From positions 62,001-126,000 of the forward strand of contig NZ_JACHBY010000003.1 of assembly GCF_014200495.1 (NCBI RefSeq): DNA of 64,000 bases, read 5' to 3'. Made by a program: the position numbers and the translations under genes. The notes under the pieces were generated by a model that saw only the letters and a list, made by a program, of their open reading frames with translations, was not told the origin of the DNA and did no database searches. Shown here one piece after another: positions 38,501 to 46,293 of the stretch (position 1 is the stretch's first letter; every line of letters begins with the position of its first letter). Origin of the DNA: Mucilaginibacter geliditolerans. GTDB lineage: Bacteria; Bacteroidota; Bacteroidia; Sphingobacteriales; Sphingobacteriaceae.

Positions 38501-38764
38501 CTTAATTTCCTGCCGCTTGTAACTAATACAGCTAATGATAATTGTGTTTGAATTACCTTTTAGCGTGATACGGAAATTTCCGGCCTCATCGGTAATAACG
38601 CCATTGTTAACAATGCCTTTTTCAGACACTGTTGCTCCTGCTAATGGTTTTCCGTTACTGTCTTTAACCTGCCCGCTTCGCACAGCCGTATTTTGAGCGT
38701 AAGCAGGATTTAAAGAGAATTGAAAAATGCAACAAAGCATGAGGAATAGTAAAATTTTACTCAT
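35552..38764 (-). CDS. SusC/RagA-family TonB-dependent transporter (second locus)
   Basis: A 1070-residue transporter. The start at 38764 is chosen because the signal peptide (MSKILLFLMLCCIFQF, cleavage near AYAQ) begins there; an ATG at 38857 is upstream of it. Order: carboxypeptidase-D-like domain (RSGQVKDSNGKPLAGATVSEKG), plug with NDVVVVGYQSQKRRDVTAAVSSL and IDVLKDASAAAIYGARGGNGVIIVKTK, then barrel ending FTLGVNIDF. It heads an operon with SusD, FAS1-like and DUF5007-like genes. A TATATTTG box lies 176 bases upstream. The substrate is unknown; a plant arabinogalactan or galactan is possible from the GH43 and GH27 neighbours. Confidence 0.94.
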   Translation of the reverse strand: MSKILLFLMLCCIFQFSLNPAYAQNTAVRSGQVKDSNGKPLAGATVSEKGIVNNGVITDEAGNFRITLKGNSNTIIISCISYKRQEIKIGTTPEIIFMQSDDRALNDVVVVGYQSQKRRDVTAAVSSLKGSVIADIPESSFDNMLQGRLAGVSVLSTSGELGAKPNIVIRGSTNIDWGNLHGGNSGPLYVIDGIVYDVNAIGTSYTNNNGVNNATNDPLSLINPNDIESIDVLKDASAAAIYGARGGNGVIIVKTKSAKRGKPQVTLSAYTGITTAPNFINVTTGAAERALKLKLLESQLPYNSIEQGLIPAALTDSLNSAFNNDVDWQGLLVRSSAIVNSQDVSIAGFSGTTSYRLSFNHYNEQGIINGYSLQKLSPHITLNINPIKGLNITTDLMMSSQTSNHGVGGSNAFLFTSIGQLPSSLLQLSPTQTSVYSGKTHYYDNDKIFAINGSVQVTDTLAHNLTFHSTFGANNYTDDYGYYVPQAINGTLNTAYENDNRSPAWSFENFVQYDKRIKKHHFSVVGGTSLYSNEQYSSSSSAAGISISGIYTVQTVPAGINLNASTSYARKTTESYYARVNYDFDDKYLFMASVRRDASSIYSPEYRWGTFPAFSAGWIASDEHFFEPIKKVVSFFKIRASYGIDGKDPGTWYAKYQSLYNDASYLYGTNGTVNQNATLGGIPSTYNGTTVDSPFPYGNNFFNTGVKASSTVRWERDPQTDIGADIELFDNRVSFTVDWYQKDADNIFFSDIPAQVYSGYEYYSGNYVNVRNRGLEFATNINVLGNKSAFKWNFNFNISYNNNFVTKLPDGDRDFFFGPSFLQQSLTLGEPLFNYKVWRTNGVYATNAQVPTDPTTGKKETFNGVTLQAGDPRYIDMNGDYNITNDDKVDYGNPNPKLTGGLGSNFSYKRFTFSFFFSYMFGRKVLNGGFSDALNSTKGVGSWGALAGVSALTGSLSDFWQVPGDVSKYARLVYPVYTGTDPWDISTDYFVESGDFIKLKNASLGYDLPTRWIEHLGMKRLNVYLMGENLWMWKKSKDLADPELADPTTGLVNVVYPTAAKFTLGVNIDF

Positions 38765-38939
38765 TTGTTTTTGTTTAGTTATTATTAAATTGTTTAGTTG
38801 TTTAGTATTTAAACCTGCACGTGTTGCTTTTTGAAAAAGGCAACATTTCCCCACCAACGAACATTATTAGCGTTCATTTAAAAAGCTTATTTACAATGGG
38901 ATATAAAGTATTTAGGTCAGCAAATAAGTGTTTGTTATA

Positions 38940-38947
38940 CAAATATA
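38940..38947 (-). promoter_or_regulatory. -7 promoter box for the second susC
   Basis: On the minus strand TATATTTG matches TAnnTTTG exactly, 176 bases before the start codon. A -33 TTG was not found at the normal spacing, so the call is tentative. Confidence 0.45.
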
Positions 38948-39107
38948 ATTTACCTTTGTAACCCTTATTTTACAGAAATTACCATGCTATTGCCCGATTT
39001 TAACCTGTATAAAATATTAGCAGGAAATTGCATACTAAAACCTGTGTTTTATAGTTGCGAAGGAGGTTTATCAGCGCGGCAAACCGGGCATTTGGGATGC
39101 CCATAAA

Positions 39108-39142
39108 CTAAAAAAGTACAACCGGGTGGCTGTACTTTTTAG
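39108..39142 (-). terminator. Terminator of the DUF5695-like gene
   Basis: CTAAAAAAGTACA pairs with TGTACTTTTTAG around a 10-base loop, 24 bases past the stop of the gene at 39166. The U-rich 3' side of the stem on the minus strand supports an intrinsic terminator. Confidence 0.7.
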
Positions 39143-39165
39143 TATTGTATAAATAACGCTTATTA

Positions 39166-41907
39166 CTATTTATGGTGGGTGAGATTTACTTTCACCTCAC
39201 TATTTTTTAAAGCGATTACATAAGCGCCACGTATTTTAGCTGTACCTAAACTATATGTACCTGCCCCAATAACATTTGCAGTTTGTTTGATATGCAGGCG
39301 TGCGCTTGGCGTGTATTTATCGGCAGCATCAAGCAATACAGATACAGCGCCGGTAGTGGTATTGTATGATACCGTGTTAAACGTACCCGCATCTAAGGTA
39401 AGCCAAAGCCCGGCTGCTGCTATAAACACGCGCGATTTTGCACCGTTGGTTATTTTAACATCAATCCAGTTATCTTTTTGAACCAGGTTACCGCCAAATG
39501 CCAGCCAGCCCAGGTTATCATCATGCATAATATAGGTGGAGATATTCACGGCATAGCCAAAAAAGTTCGGACCGTAATCACCTGATAAGCCATCAATTTT
39601 AAGCGTTGACGGGAATGAGTGGAATGCAGCCGGGCCAAAGCCATCCTGCGTGATATTTGAAACAGATCCCATTACACCGCCATACCCTACACGCAGTAAA
39701 TAAAGATCGCTTGGTTTTTTCCTGTATTCAGCTAAAACAGGGATAGCGTTTATGCCTGACCCATAATGGTGCAGCTGGCGCTCGATACGTGAAAGTTTAC
39801 CGCCATATAAAAAGTCCCAATACCTGCGAGCCGAGCCATTGTAACCCCAGTTAGGTACAGTTGGCATATAGCCCAATATAGCATCAATAGTAACCTCTGC
39901 CTTATTGGTATAGCCAAAGTATGACGACCACAGGTAAACTTCTTCCTGCCCGGTTGAATCCCATGGCATTTCGCTGCCGAATGGATACTGTAAGGTATTC
40001 CAGTGATCGGCGCGTTCTTTTATGGCTTTTTCAAATATCGCGGCCTTGTCATTCCAGCCTTCAGCTTTCAGATCCATCAATATCAAATAAAACACGGTGC
40101 CTTCCATTTGCCCGAATTGTACATAATATGGCGCCTGGTTTATCATGGCCATGGTAGTTTGGTACGCATGATCCAGGTACCACTGCCAGTTTTGCTCGGT
40201 AACCAAACCCACGTGGTTACGCGATAAGCGATACATTACCCACCATGCAGCTGCAACGTGCGGATAGTTGTATGAGCGGCCCACATCATTAGCGGCTTCG
40301 TGGTTCCAGGCTGTCCAGGTTTTGTGGTTTACGCTATCGCTGTAAGTACCTGCCGGCATTTCTTTTGGCTCGTAGTAATAAACGCTTTTCTTTACGCCAT
40401 ACTTTTGTTTACCCTCATCGTGCTGAATTACGCCCCATAAAGTATGGTTTACGAAATGCTGCAGTTTATCAATTTCGGCCTTATCGGGCTGAATCAGTTC
40501 CTTCATCATAGCACCAAGCCAGCTGCCTGCACCGCCTTCGTCACTTAAACCCGAGATCCAAACACGGCTATCCTGTGTAACCTGTTTCTTGGTTTCATAA
40601 TCATAACTGATCACCGATTGATCGCGGTGAAAAGGATCATTTTTATTTACATACCATTGCTCATTGGTCAAAAAATGACCAAAATCCTTTAGCATATCGC
40701 CTTCCGCCTTTATCACTTTGTAGTTGATAGTTTGCGAAAGGCCGTCTTCATAAGTTATGGTTAAGCGTGCCCTGCCCCATATTTTTCCTTCAATTTGATA
40801 TGCCTTCCATTTATCATTTACAGCGGCAGTTTCGCTCAATGTTAAAGCGCCTTCAGGCTCAACCTGTAACGACTTTACTTTTTCGCCATAATTTAAAAAC
40901 AGCCTGGCTTTGGTACTCATTGGCAACACATAGCCCGGTACGCCAACAGCCACGGGGCGTTTATTGGCGATCAGGGTGCTTTCAATACCTTTTATAGAAT
41001 CGGCCAGTAAGAATTTTACGCCATACTCGGTAGTTTCACCCGGTTTTAAGGTGAATGATGTTGGGGTGTTCCATGGTTCTGCCTTTTTCCATTCGTTTTC
41101 AGCATAAGCCTTGCTGTGTACCATCCACTCGTAAAAACCTTCAAAGTCGATTCCGCGCGGGGTAGGATCATCCAATAACGGACTATAAGCTTCAAACGGA
41201 GTTTTCCCATAAGGCACAACTACCAAGGCTGGCCCATGCCCGTTCAGGCGGGTAACCTGTAAATAACCTGCATCCTTGCCAATGTACGGATCATAAAAAA
41301 CACTTTGCGCGTGGTTTTCTTCAAGCGATTTGCCCTGCATAATGTTATTAAAGATCATCGGGATACCCAATGAACCAATCTCTACATTTTTATCACTTGT
41401 ATTTTTCAGCTTAAAAAGCAAAACCAGGTGCCCATCGATCAGCTCATAATAGCGCTGTACATTTAGCGGGATACCTGAGGGTAATGTTGCAGAAAGGTCG
41501 GCAGCCGCCAATACTTTATCATCATTGATAGTTAAGATTCTTACAGGTGCTCTTTTTGTGGAGGTGGAATATTTTGTCCATTCGGTTTCGCCTTCAACTC
41601 TTAAACGAAGATCGATATCGCCTAACTGGTACATATGGTCGCTGCTGCGCAGCTTAAGCCTGTCGTGCGGGGTAAAATCAAATTGAGTATCACTCACAGG
41701 ATTTAAAGCCGCTACCGTTTGCGACGATTTAACTAATTGCAATTGCAAAGCGCCCGTTTTAAAGGTCAGGAAGCCATCCTCTAATCCGAGGGTTGACGGT
41801 CTTGTTTCCAGTGCTTTCCATGGGTCCTGCGCCATAGCAGCCTGACCGCCGGATATAAAGCAAACGAACAATATTACTCCCGCAACAAAGTTTCTTTGGA
41901 TGCGCAT
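39166..41907 (-). CDS. Large secreted protein, DUF5695-like
   Basis: A 913-residue exported protein; the start at 41907 precedes the signal peptide (cleavage near AMAQ), while an ATG at 41940 is less likely. The N-terminal part (STLGLEDGFLTFKTGALQLQLVKSSQ) is beta-rich; the central part has helical repeats (TWTAWNHEAANDVGRSYNYPHVAAAWWVMYRLSRN, WQWYLDHAYQTTMAMI) like alpha/alpha-barrel glycosidases and lyases; the end is a beta-sandwich. I associate this with the DUF5695 family found in Bacteroidota sugar loci. A catalytic residue cannot be named. It is monocistronic, with its own terminator. Confidence 0.6.
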   Translation of the reverse strand: MRIQRNFVAGVILFVCFISGGQAAMAQDPWKALETRPSTLGLEDGFLTFKTGALQLQLVKSSQTVAALNPVSDTQFDFTPHDRLKLRSSDHMYQLGDIDLRLRVEGETEWTKYSTSTKRAPVRILTINDDKVLAAADLSATLPSGIPLNVQRYYELIDGHLVLLFKLKNTSDKNVEIGSLGIPMIFNNIMQGKSLEENHAQSVFYDPYIGKDAGYLQVTRLNGHGPALVVVPYGKTPFEAYSPLLDDPTPRGIDFEGFYEWMVHSKAYAENEWKKAEPWNTPTSFTLKPGETTEYGVKFLLADSIKGIESTLIANKRPVAVGVPGYVLPMSTKARLFLNYGEKVKSLQVEPEGALTLSETAAVNDKWKAYQIEGKIWGRARLTITYEDGLSQTINYKVIKAEGDMLKDFGHFLTNEQWYVNKNDPFHRDQSVISYDYETKKQVTQDSRVWISGLSDEGGAGSWLGAMMKELIQPDKAEIDKLQHFVNHTLWGVIQHDEGKQKYGVKKSVYYYEPKEMPAGTYSDSVNHKTWTAWNHEAANDVGRSYNYPHVAAAWWVMYRLSRNHVGLVTEQNWQWYLDHAYQTTMAMINQAPYYVQFGQMEGTVFYLILMDLKAEGWNDKAAIFEKAIKERADHWNTLQYPFGSEMPWDSTGQEEVYLWSSYFGYTNKAEVTIDAILGYMPTVPNWGYNGSARRYWDFLYGGKLSRIERQLHHYGSGINAIPVLAEYRKKPSDLYLLRVGYGGVMGSVSNITQDGFGPAAFHSFPSTLKIDGLSGDYGPNFFGYAVNISTYIMHDDNLGWLAFGGNLVQKDNWIDVKITNGAKSRVFIAAAGLWLTLDAGTFNTVSYNTTTGAVSVLLDAADKYTPSARLHIKQTANVIGAGTYSLGTAKIRGAYVIALKNSEVKVNLTHHK

Positions 41908-42105
41908 TAAGGTAGTTTTTAAAGGTTTATATATAAACATGTTAAAAATTGCGTAAATTATAAATGTAAATGTACAGGTATCATAAATAAGGGGTTTATT
42001 AAAATTTGCCTGGTAGTAGCAACTTCTTATCCATTTTATCCGGCAATAGATAATTACCTGCCATTTTAGGTTAATTAATGAAAAATATGGGCATTAAATG
42101 CTTTA

Positions 42106-42113
42106 TATATTTG
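42106..42113 (+). promoter_or_regulatory. -7 promoter box of the GH43 gene
   Basis: TATATTTG matches TAnnTTTG exactly and lies 30 bases before the ATG at 42144. No clear -33 element was found. Confidence 0.5.
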
Positions 42114-42143
42114 CATTCCAGGTATTTCTAATCCACCGGCAAC

Positions 42144-45100
42144 ATGCGTTTTATCTCTTCTTTTTTACTATTTAGCTGCTGTTTTTTAACTCCTTATTGT
42201 TTATTGGCGCAGGGCAATTACCAGTCACCGGGTAACACTAACCCTATCATCCCCGGCTATTTTGCCGATCCTACTATAAAGAAATTTGGCGATACCTATT
42301 ATATATATGCTACTACCGATGGTAATGGCGGCGGCCTGGGTCCATCTCAGGTGTGGACCTCAAAAGACTTTGTAAACTGGACCATGCAAGACATGAATTG
42401 GCCCACCACCCATAACTACTGGGCGCCTGATGTGGCCTTTAACAATGGCAAATATTACTTGTACTACTGCCAGCCAACCGTTGAGGTGTACGGCGCTTCA
42501 TCTGATACCCCTGTCGGCCCATGGACTCCCCTATTTGCAGATGGCAAAGCGGTTGTACCCAACTACCTTGTACCAAAAGTTATAACGCTCGACGGGCAAA
42601 CCTTTAAGGATGACGACGGCAAATATTACATGACCTGGGGTACCTGGGGAATCTATCCCGGCTTCGGCTGCGGCGTGGGTTTGCTTAATGCGGATATGCG
42701 GTCGTTCAGTAAAACAGCGCAGATTCCTAACACTTTGGCTAAGGACTTTTTTGAGGGATCGTTCCTATTTAAGCGCAAAGGTATTTATTACCTGATGTAT
42801 TCATCGGGCTTTTGCGAGAACGAAACCTACCGTGTACAATACGCCATGAGCAAGACCGGCCCGATGGAGGGCTTTACCTATGGCAAGAACAATCCTATAC
42901 TGGCTACCAGCGCTGATGGTACCGTTCACGGGCCGGGGCATAACTCTGTATTGCAAATCGGCGATGATTATTATATCATTTATCACAGGCATAATAACCC
43001 GCATTCTGGTGGTGGTTATAACAGGCAGGTTTGTGCTGATAAACTGGTTTTTGATACCGAGGGGAATATTGAAAAAGTAATACCCACACATACAGGTGTA
43101 GGCTTTTTAAGTAAAAACACCAACCCATACCCTAACCTGGCCTATGTAAAAAAAGTCACTGCATCATCGTATTACAGTGCTGATTACAAACCAGAGTTTG
43201 CCGTTGATGATAACAACGGCACCTTGTGGAAACCCAAAGATAACAGCGCCAAAGCAGCATGGTTACAGGTTGATTTGGGTAAACTTACTCCCGTAAAACG
43301 AGTACTTACCCAATTTGAATATGCTACCTGGTATTATCAGTATTTAATAGAATATTCTGCAGATGGCAAGCTGTGGAAGGTATTTTCGGATAAAAGGAAT
43401 AACCACTGGCATGGTAGTCCGGCGGTGGATGAGGGTGATGTAAAAGCCCGGTATATTAAACTAACTATTACCAATACCGAATACCCCGGCCTGTACAAAG
43501 CGGTTTGGAATTTGAAAGTATTTGGCGATGGCCCGGCCCATGTTGTGCCTCCTAATTTGCATCAACAAATAGCAGAAAAATACACCCAGAAAGGATTGCT
43601 GATCAATTTAGATGCAGCTAACCTGCAGGCGGGTACAGCGGTAAAAGGATGGAAAAATACCGGTACACTCGGAGGTACATTTAAAACCAATGGCAAAGCC
43701 CCTGTTGCTGATTTTATCGCAGGTAAAAAGGCGCTGATATTTACCGGCAGGGAATCATTAGCATCAAGCTTTAACGTACCGCTTTCATTGGCGGGGAATA
43801 ACAGTTATACGGTATCATTTTGGGCATATGCGCCTCAATTAAAGGATGATAACCCGCTGCTGGCCTGGAGCAATGATAACGACCAGTTAACCGCGGCAAC
43901 TTTCGGCTATGGCACCAATCGCGATTTTGGCGCGGCCCAGCACTCCGGTTTTGCTGATATACCATATACGCATAGCGCGCAGTTGGCCGGCAAATGGCAC
44001 CATGTGGCCGTTACTTTTGACGGCACTTTTGAAAAGGTTTATGTAGATGGCACGCTCAATAACCAGGAAAATAAGATGTTGTTTGTTAGGCGAGCCGCAA
44101 ATTTTGTGTTGGGTAGTGATAATGACGGGCAGTCACACTTTTCTGGCGCTATTGCCTCCTTACAAGTGTATGACAGGCAATTAGCGGAACCGGCAATTAA
44201 GGCATTGTATACCAACGTTAAGCCATCGCGTATTGCGATATACCTTGATGCGGCTAAATTATCCTATGGAAAATTACAGAGCTGGGCTAATGAAGGCGAT
44301 GCGGGTGGTAGCTTAAAAGCCAATACCGAACCCATTGTTCAGGATGTGGCAGGCCGTATCAGCGTAAAGTTCCCTGAAAAAACTTCTTTAACTTTAAGCG
44401 AGCCGCTTGCTTTAAAGGGCAATTACAGCATAGTTGCCAGTATTTTCAACGCAAAGTCTACCGCTGGTAAATGGCATTTGATCATTAAAACTTATAATGG
44501 GAACACTACTACGGAATTTATTGACGGCATTCCCTCTTCCAATATTGATGCTATAAATATGACAGGCAATGCCATCGAAGGGCTTTCAGGGGCTATCGCA
44601 GGATTGAGCGTATACAAATACCTATTAAGCAATGAAGAGATCAAAACACTGAATAAGGTATGGCAGGACAACCTGCATTTACCGGTTGACAGCGCCTTAT
44701 ACTTTAAACAAAGCCCTAAAGCGGTTACCCCCAGCATGGTGCGTATGGAAGCCGCCGATTACGCCAAAAGCAGCAATAACAGCCTACAATACAACTTTAC
44801 CCGGCTGGTTAATAATACACCTGTTAAACAAAGCGGCTGGGTTGATGAGCCTTATTATATCGATTATGGCTTATCGGCAGATCAGCAGTATAGTTATGTA
44901 TTTAAGGTGAGGGATAATGCGGGTAATGTTACGGGCGATAGCAAGGCGGTAAATGCTTCAACTGCATCAAGCCTGTTTACTGTTTATGCTGATGATTTTA
45001 ACGGAACAACGTGGGATGGTTTTATTGGCAGGGGTGATAAGCAATCGGCACAACATACGATCGTTAAGACTGACACGCTTACGCTGGAATCCGACAATAC

Positions 45101-45599
45101 TTATTGGGACGGATCCCAACCCTACGGACCCTTCATTTACAAAAATGTAAGTGGAAATTTTGTTGCCGAAGTAGAAGTAAGCAACGTGAGCGGCCTTGCA
45201 GAGAAAAAGGTAGCTGGTAATAATGATGCGGGTTTAATGGTGAGGCTGGCCAATAATTTAGGCGACAGCACACATACCGAGCAACTGCTGCAGAACAGCG
45301 TTTTCCCGGCATGGAACGTGGGCAACATGTTCACCAACTTCGCCTACGGCGACCGCCGCCAAACCAATATCCAAACCGCCTGGAACTACAATAAATACCT
45401 GCAGATACAACGCGAAGGAAACTGGTTTTACATACGTACAAGTAGTGACAACATTAACTGGGTTAATCTGCCGGGCAGCCCTGCTTTACGTATGGATCTT
45501 GATAAAAAAGCGGTGCAGGTTGGTTTATATCAATGTACTTACGGGCCGAAAGGTGGCTTTGCAAGCTTTGCTGATTTTAGGCTGATACAGGGTAAATAA
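42144..45599 (+). CDS. Secreted multidomain GH43 glycosidase with CBM32-like, LamG-like and DUF1349-like modules
   Basis: A 1151-residue exported enzyme, signal ending LLAQ. Modules in order: GH43 five-blade propeller (about 30-315; base Asp42 in YFADPTIKK, acid Glu in DFFEGSFLFK); F5/8-type (CBM32) domain (337-460, LQVDLGKLTPVKRVLTQFEYA); LamG/concanavalin-like domain (483-693, GKWHHVAVTFDGTFEKVYVDGT); a shorter second LamG-like copy (695-839); an FN3-like domain (852-939); and a C-terminal DUF1349-like beta-sandwich (949-1149). GH43 enzymes act on arabinose, xylose or galactose linkages. The several binding modules suggest a complex polymer such as plant cell wall. It lies alone on the plus strand. 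Confidence 0.85.
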   Translation: MRFISSFLLFSCCFLTPYCLLAQGNYQSPGNTNPIIPGYFADPTIKKFGDTYYIYATTDGNGGGLGPSQVWTSKDFVNWTMQDMNWPTTHNYWAPDVAFNNGKYYLYYCQPTVEVYGASSDTPVGPWTPLFADGKAVVPNYLVPKVITLDGQTFKDDDGKYYMTWGTWGIYPGFGCGVGLLNADMRSFSKTAQIPNTLAKDFFEGSFLFKRKGIYYLMYSSGFCENETYRVQYAMSKTGPMEGFTYGKNNPILATSADGTVHGPGHNSVLQIGDDYYIIYHRHNNPHSGGGYNRQVCADKLVFDTEGNIEKVIPTHTGVGFLSKNTNPYPNLAYVKKVTASSYYSADYKPEFAVDDNNGTLWKPKDNSAKAAWLQVDLGKLTPVKRVLTQFEYATWYYQYLIEYSADGKLWKVFSDKRNNHWHGSPAVDEGDVKARYIKLTITNTEYPGLYKAVWNLKVFGDGPAHVVPPNLHQQIAEKYTQKGLLINLDAANLQAGTAVKGWKNTGTLGGTFKTNGKAPVADFIAGKKALIFTGRESLASSFNVPLSLAGNNSYTVSFWAYAPQLKDDNPLLAWSNDNDQLTAATFGYGTNRDFGAAQHSGFADIPYTHSAQLAGKWHHVAVTFDGTFEKVYVDGTLNNQENKMLFVRRAANFVLGSDNDGQSHFSGAIASLQVYDRQLAEPAIKALYTNVKPSRIAIYLDAAKLSYGKLQSWANEGDAGGSLKANTEPIVQDVAGRISVKFPEKTSLTLSEPLALKGNYSIVASIFNAKSTAGKWHLIIKTYNGNTTTEFIDGIPSSNIDAINMTGNAIEGLSGAIAGLSVYKYLLSNEEIKTLNKVWQDNLHLPVDSALYFKQSPKAVTPSMVRMEAADYAKSSNNSLQYNFTRLVNNTPVKQSGWVDEPYYIDYGLSADQQYSYVFKVRDNAGNVTGDSKAVNASTASSLFTVYADDFNGTTWDGFIGRGDKQSAQHTIVKTDTLTLESDNTYWDGSQPYGPFIYKNVSGNFVAEVEVSNVSGLAEKKVAGNNDAGLMVRLANNLGDSTHTEQLLQNSVFPAWNVGNMFTNFAYGDRRQTNIQTAWNYNKYLQIQREGNWFYIRTSSDNINWVNLPGSPALRMDLDKKAVQVGLYQCTYGPKGGFASFADFRLIQGK

Positions 45600-45868
45600 T
45601 AAAATCCTCACTTTAGTTATTTGTTAGAATTTCTGTGAGCTTTGTGGTTAAACGCTACGAGTAAAAGGGAGCATTGGCATCGTGCGATTCCCGCCTCGGG
45701 GCGGGGAAGGGTGGGGTTTTCGCAGCCTTGTAAAGCGGTTAACCCCTCCCTGCCACTTCACGTTCAGCCGCACCCCTCCCCATGGGAGGGAATAAAAAAT
45801 GCCCTCTTTAAAACACTATGGTAGTTAAACTTACCACAGGGAACACAAAGAGTCACAGAGTAGAAGAA
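45600..45868. repeat. Repeat-bearing gap after the GH43 gene
   Basis: CTGTGAGCTTTGTGGTTAAA (near 45626) and ACCACAGGGAACACAAAG (near 45834) are related inverted ends of a known ACCACAGAG-type repeat. Between them lies GGGAGGG/CCCTCCC sequence that can fold. No gene is seen on either strand. Confidence 0.5.
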
Positions 45869-46084
45869 TTACAGGTTCTCTATCTCGCTAATTTTATCGC
45901 TATCTACGCCCACCTTAATGGCTATTTGTTTCAGTAACAAATATTCCTTTTGCTTTAATGCTGTATTGCCGTTAATGTTAAATATCCGCTTAATGATCAA
46001 AGCAATTACTGTAATAAATAACGCTCCGAAAATAAAATAGCAAACAAACGTTGCAAGTGTAAAATAGAGAATTGAGTCAGCCAT
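45869..46084 (-). CDS. Small membrane protein
   Basis: A 71-residue protein with one long N-terminal membrane segment (LYFTLATFVCYFIFGALFITVIALII) followed by a positively charged stretch and a helix (LKQKEYLLLKQIAIKVGVDSDKI). Codon use and the ATG look like a real gene, but no family is recognised. It stands alone between the GH43 and the S9 peptidase genes. A spurious ORF is possible. Confidence 0.5.
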   Translation of the reverse strand: MADSILYFTLATFVCYFIFGALFITVIALIIKRIFNINGNTALKQKEYLLLKQIAIKVGVDSDKISEIENL

Positions 46085-46201
46085 GATTGATAAGATTTAA
46101 GTGTAAGTTTAGTTATAATCAAAGTTAATGCTTCTCCCTCAAATAGTTAATAACATTTTAATCAATACTAACTGTAAATTATCCTGCCATAATTTTGGTA
46201 T

Positions 46202-46233
46202 AAAAAAGGCCCCACCACTTTCGCGGTAAGGCC
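46202..46233 (-). terminator. Intrinsic terminator of the S9 peptidase gene
   Basis: On the minus strand GGCCTTACCGC and GTGGTGGGGCC form an 11-base stem (G-U pairs included) with a GAAA tetraloop, followed by six T. It lies 61 bases past the peptidase stop: a textbook intrinsic terminator. Confidence 0.8.
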
Positions 46234-46293
46234 ATCAATTAACAATCAACCTATTATATTAACAAAACCAATTATTTGTTCATCTTTAAATTC

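Larger units (their letters stand above)
38765..39165. other. Upstream region of the second susC
   Basis: The 401-base gap holds the second susC promoter region and, at its far end, the terminator of the DUF5695-like gene. No coding sequence is seen. Confidence 0.6.

Noticed and set aside
45642..45824. 60-codon plus-strand ORF after GH43
   Set aside because: Composed of repeat sequence with GGGAGGG palindromes.
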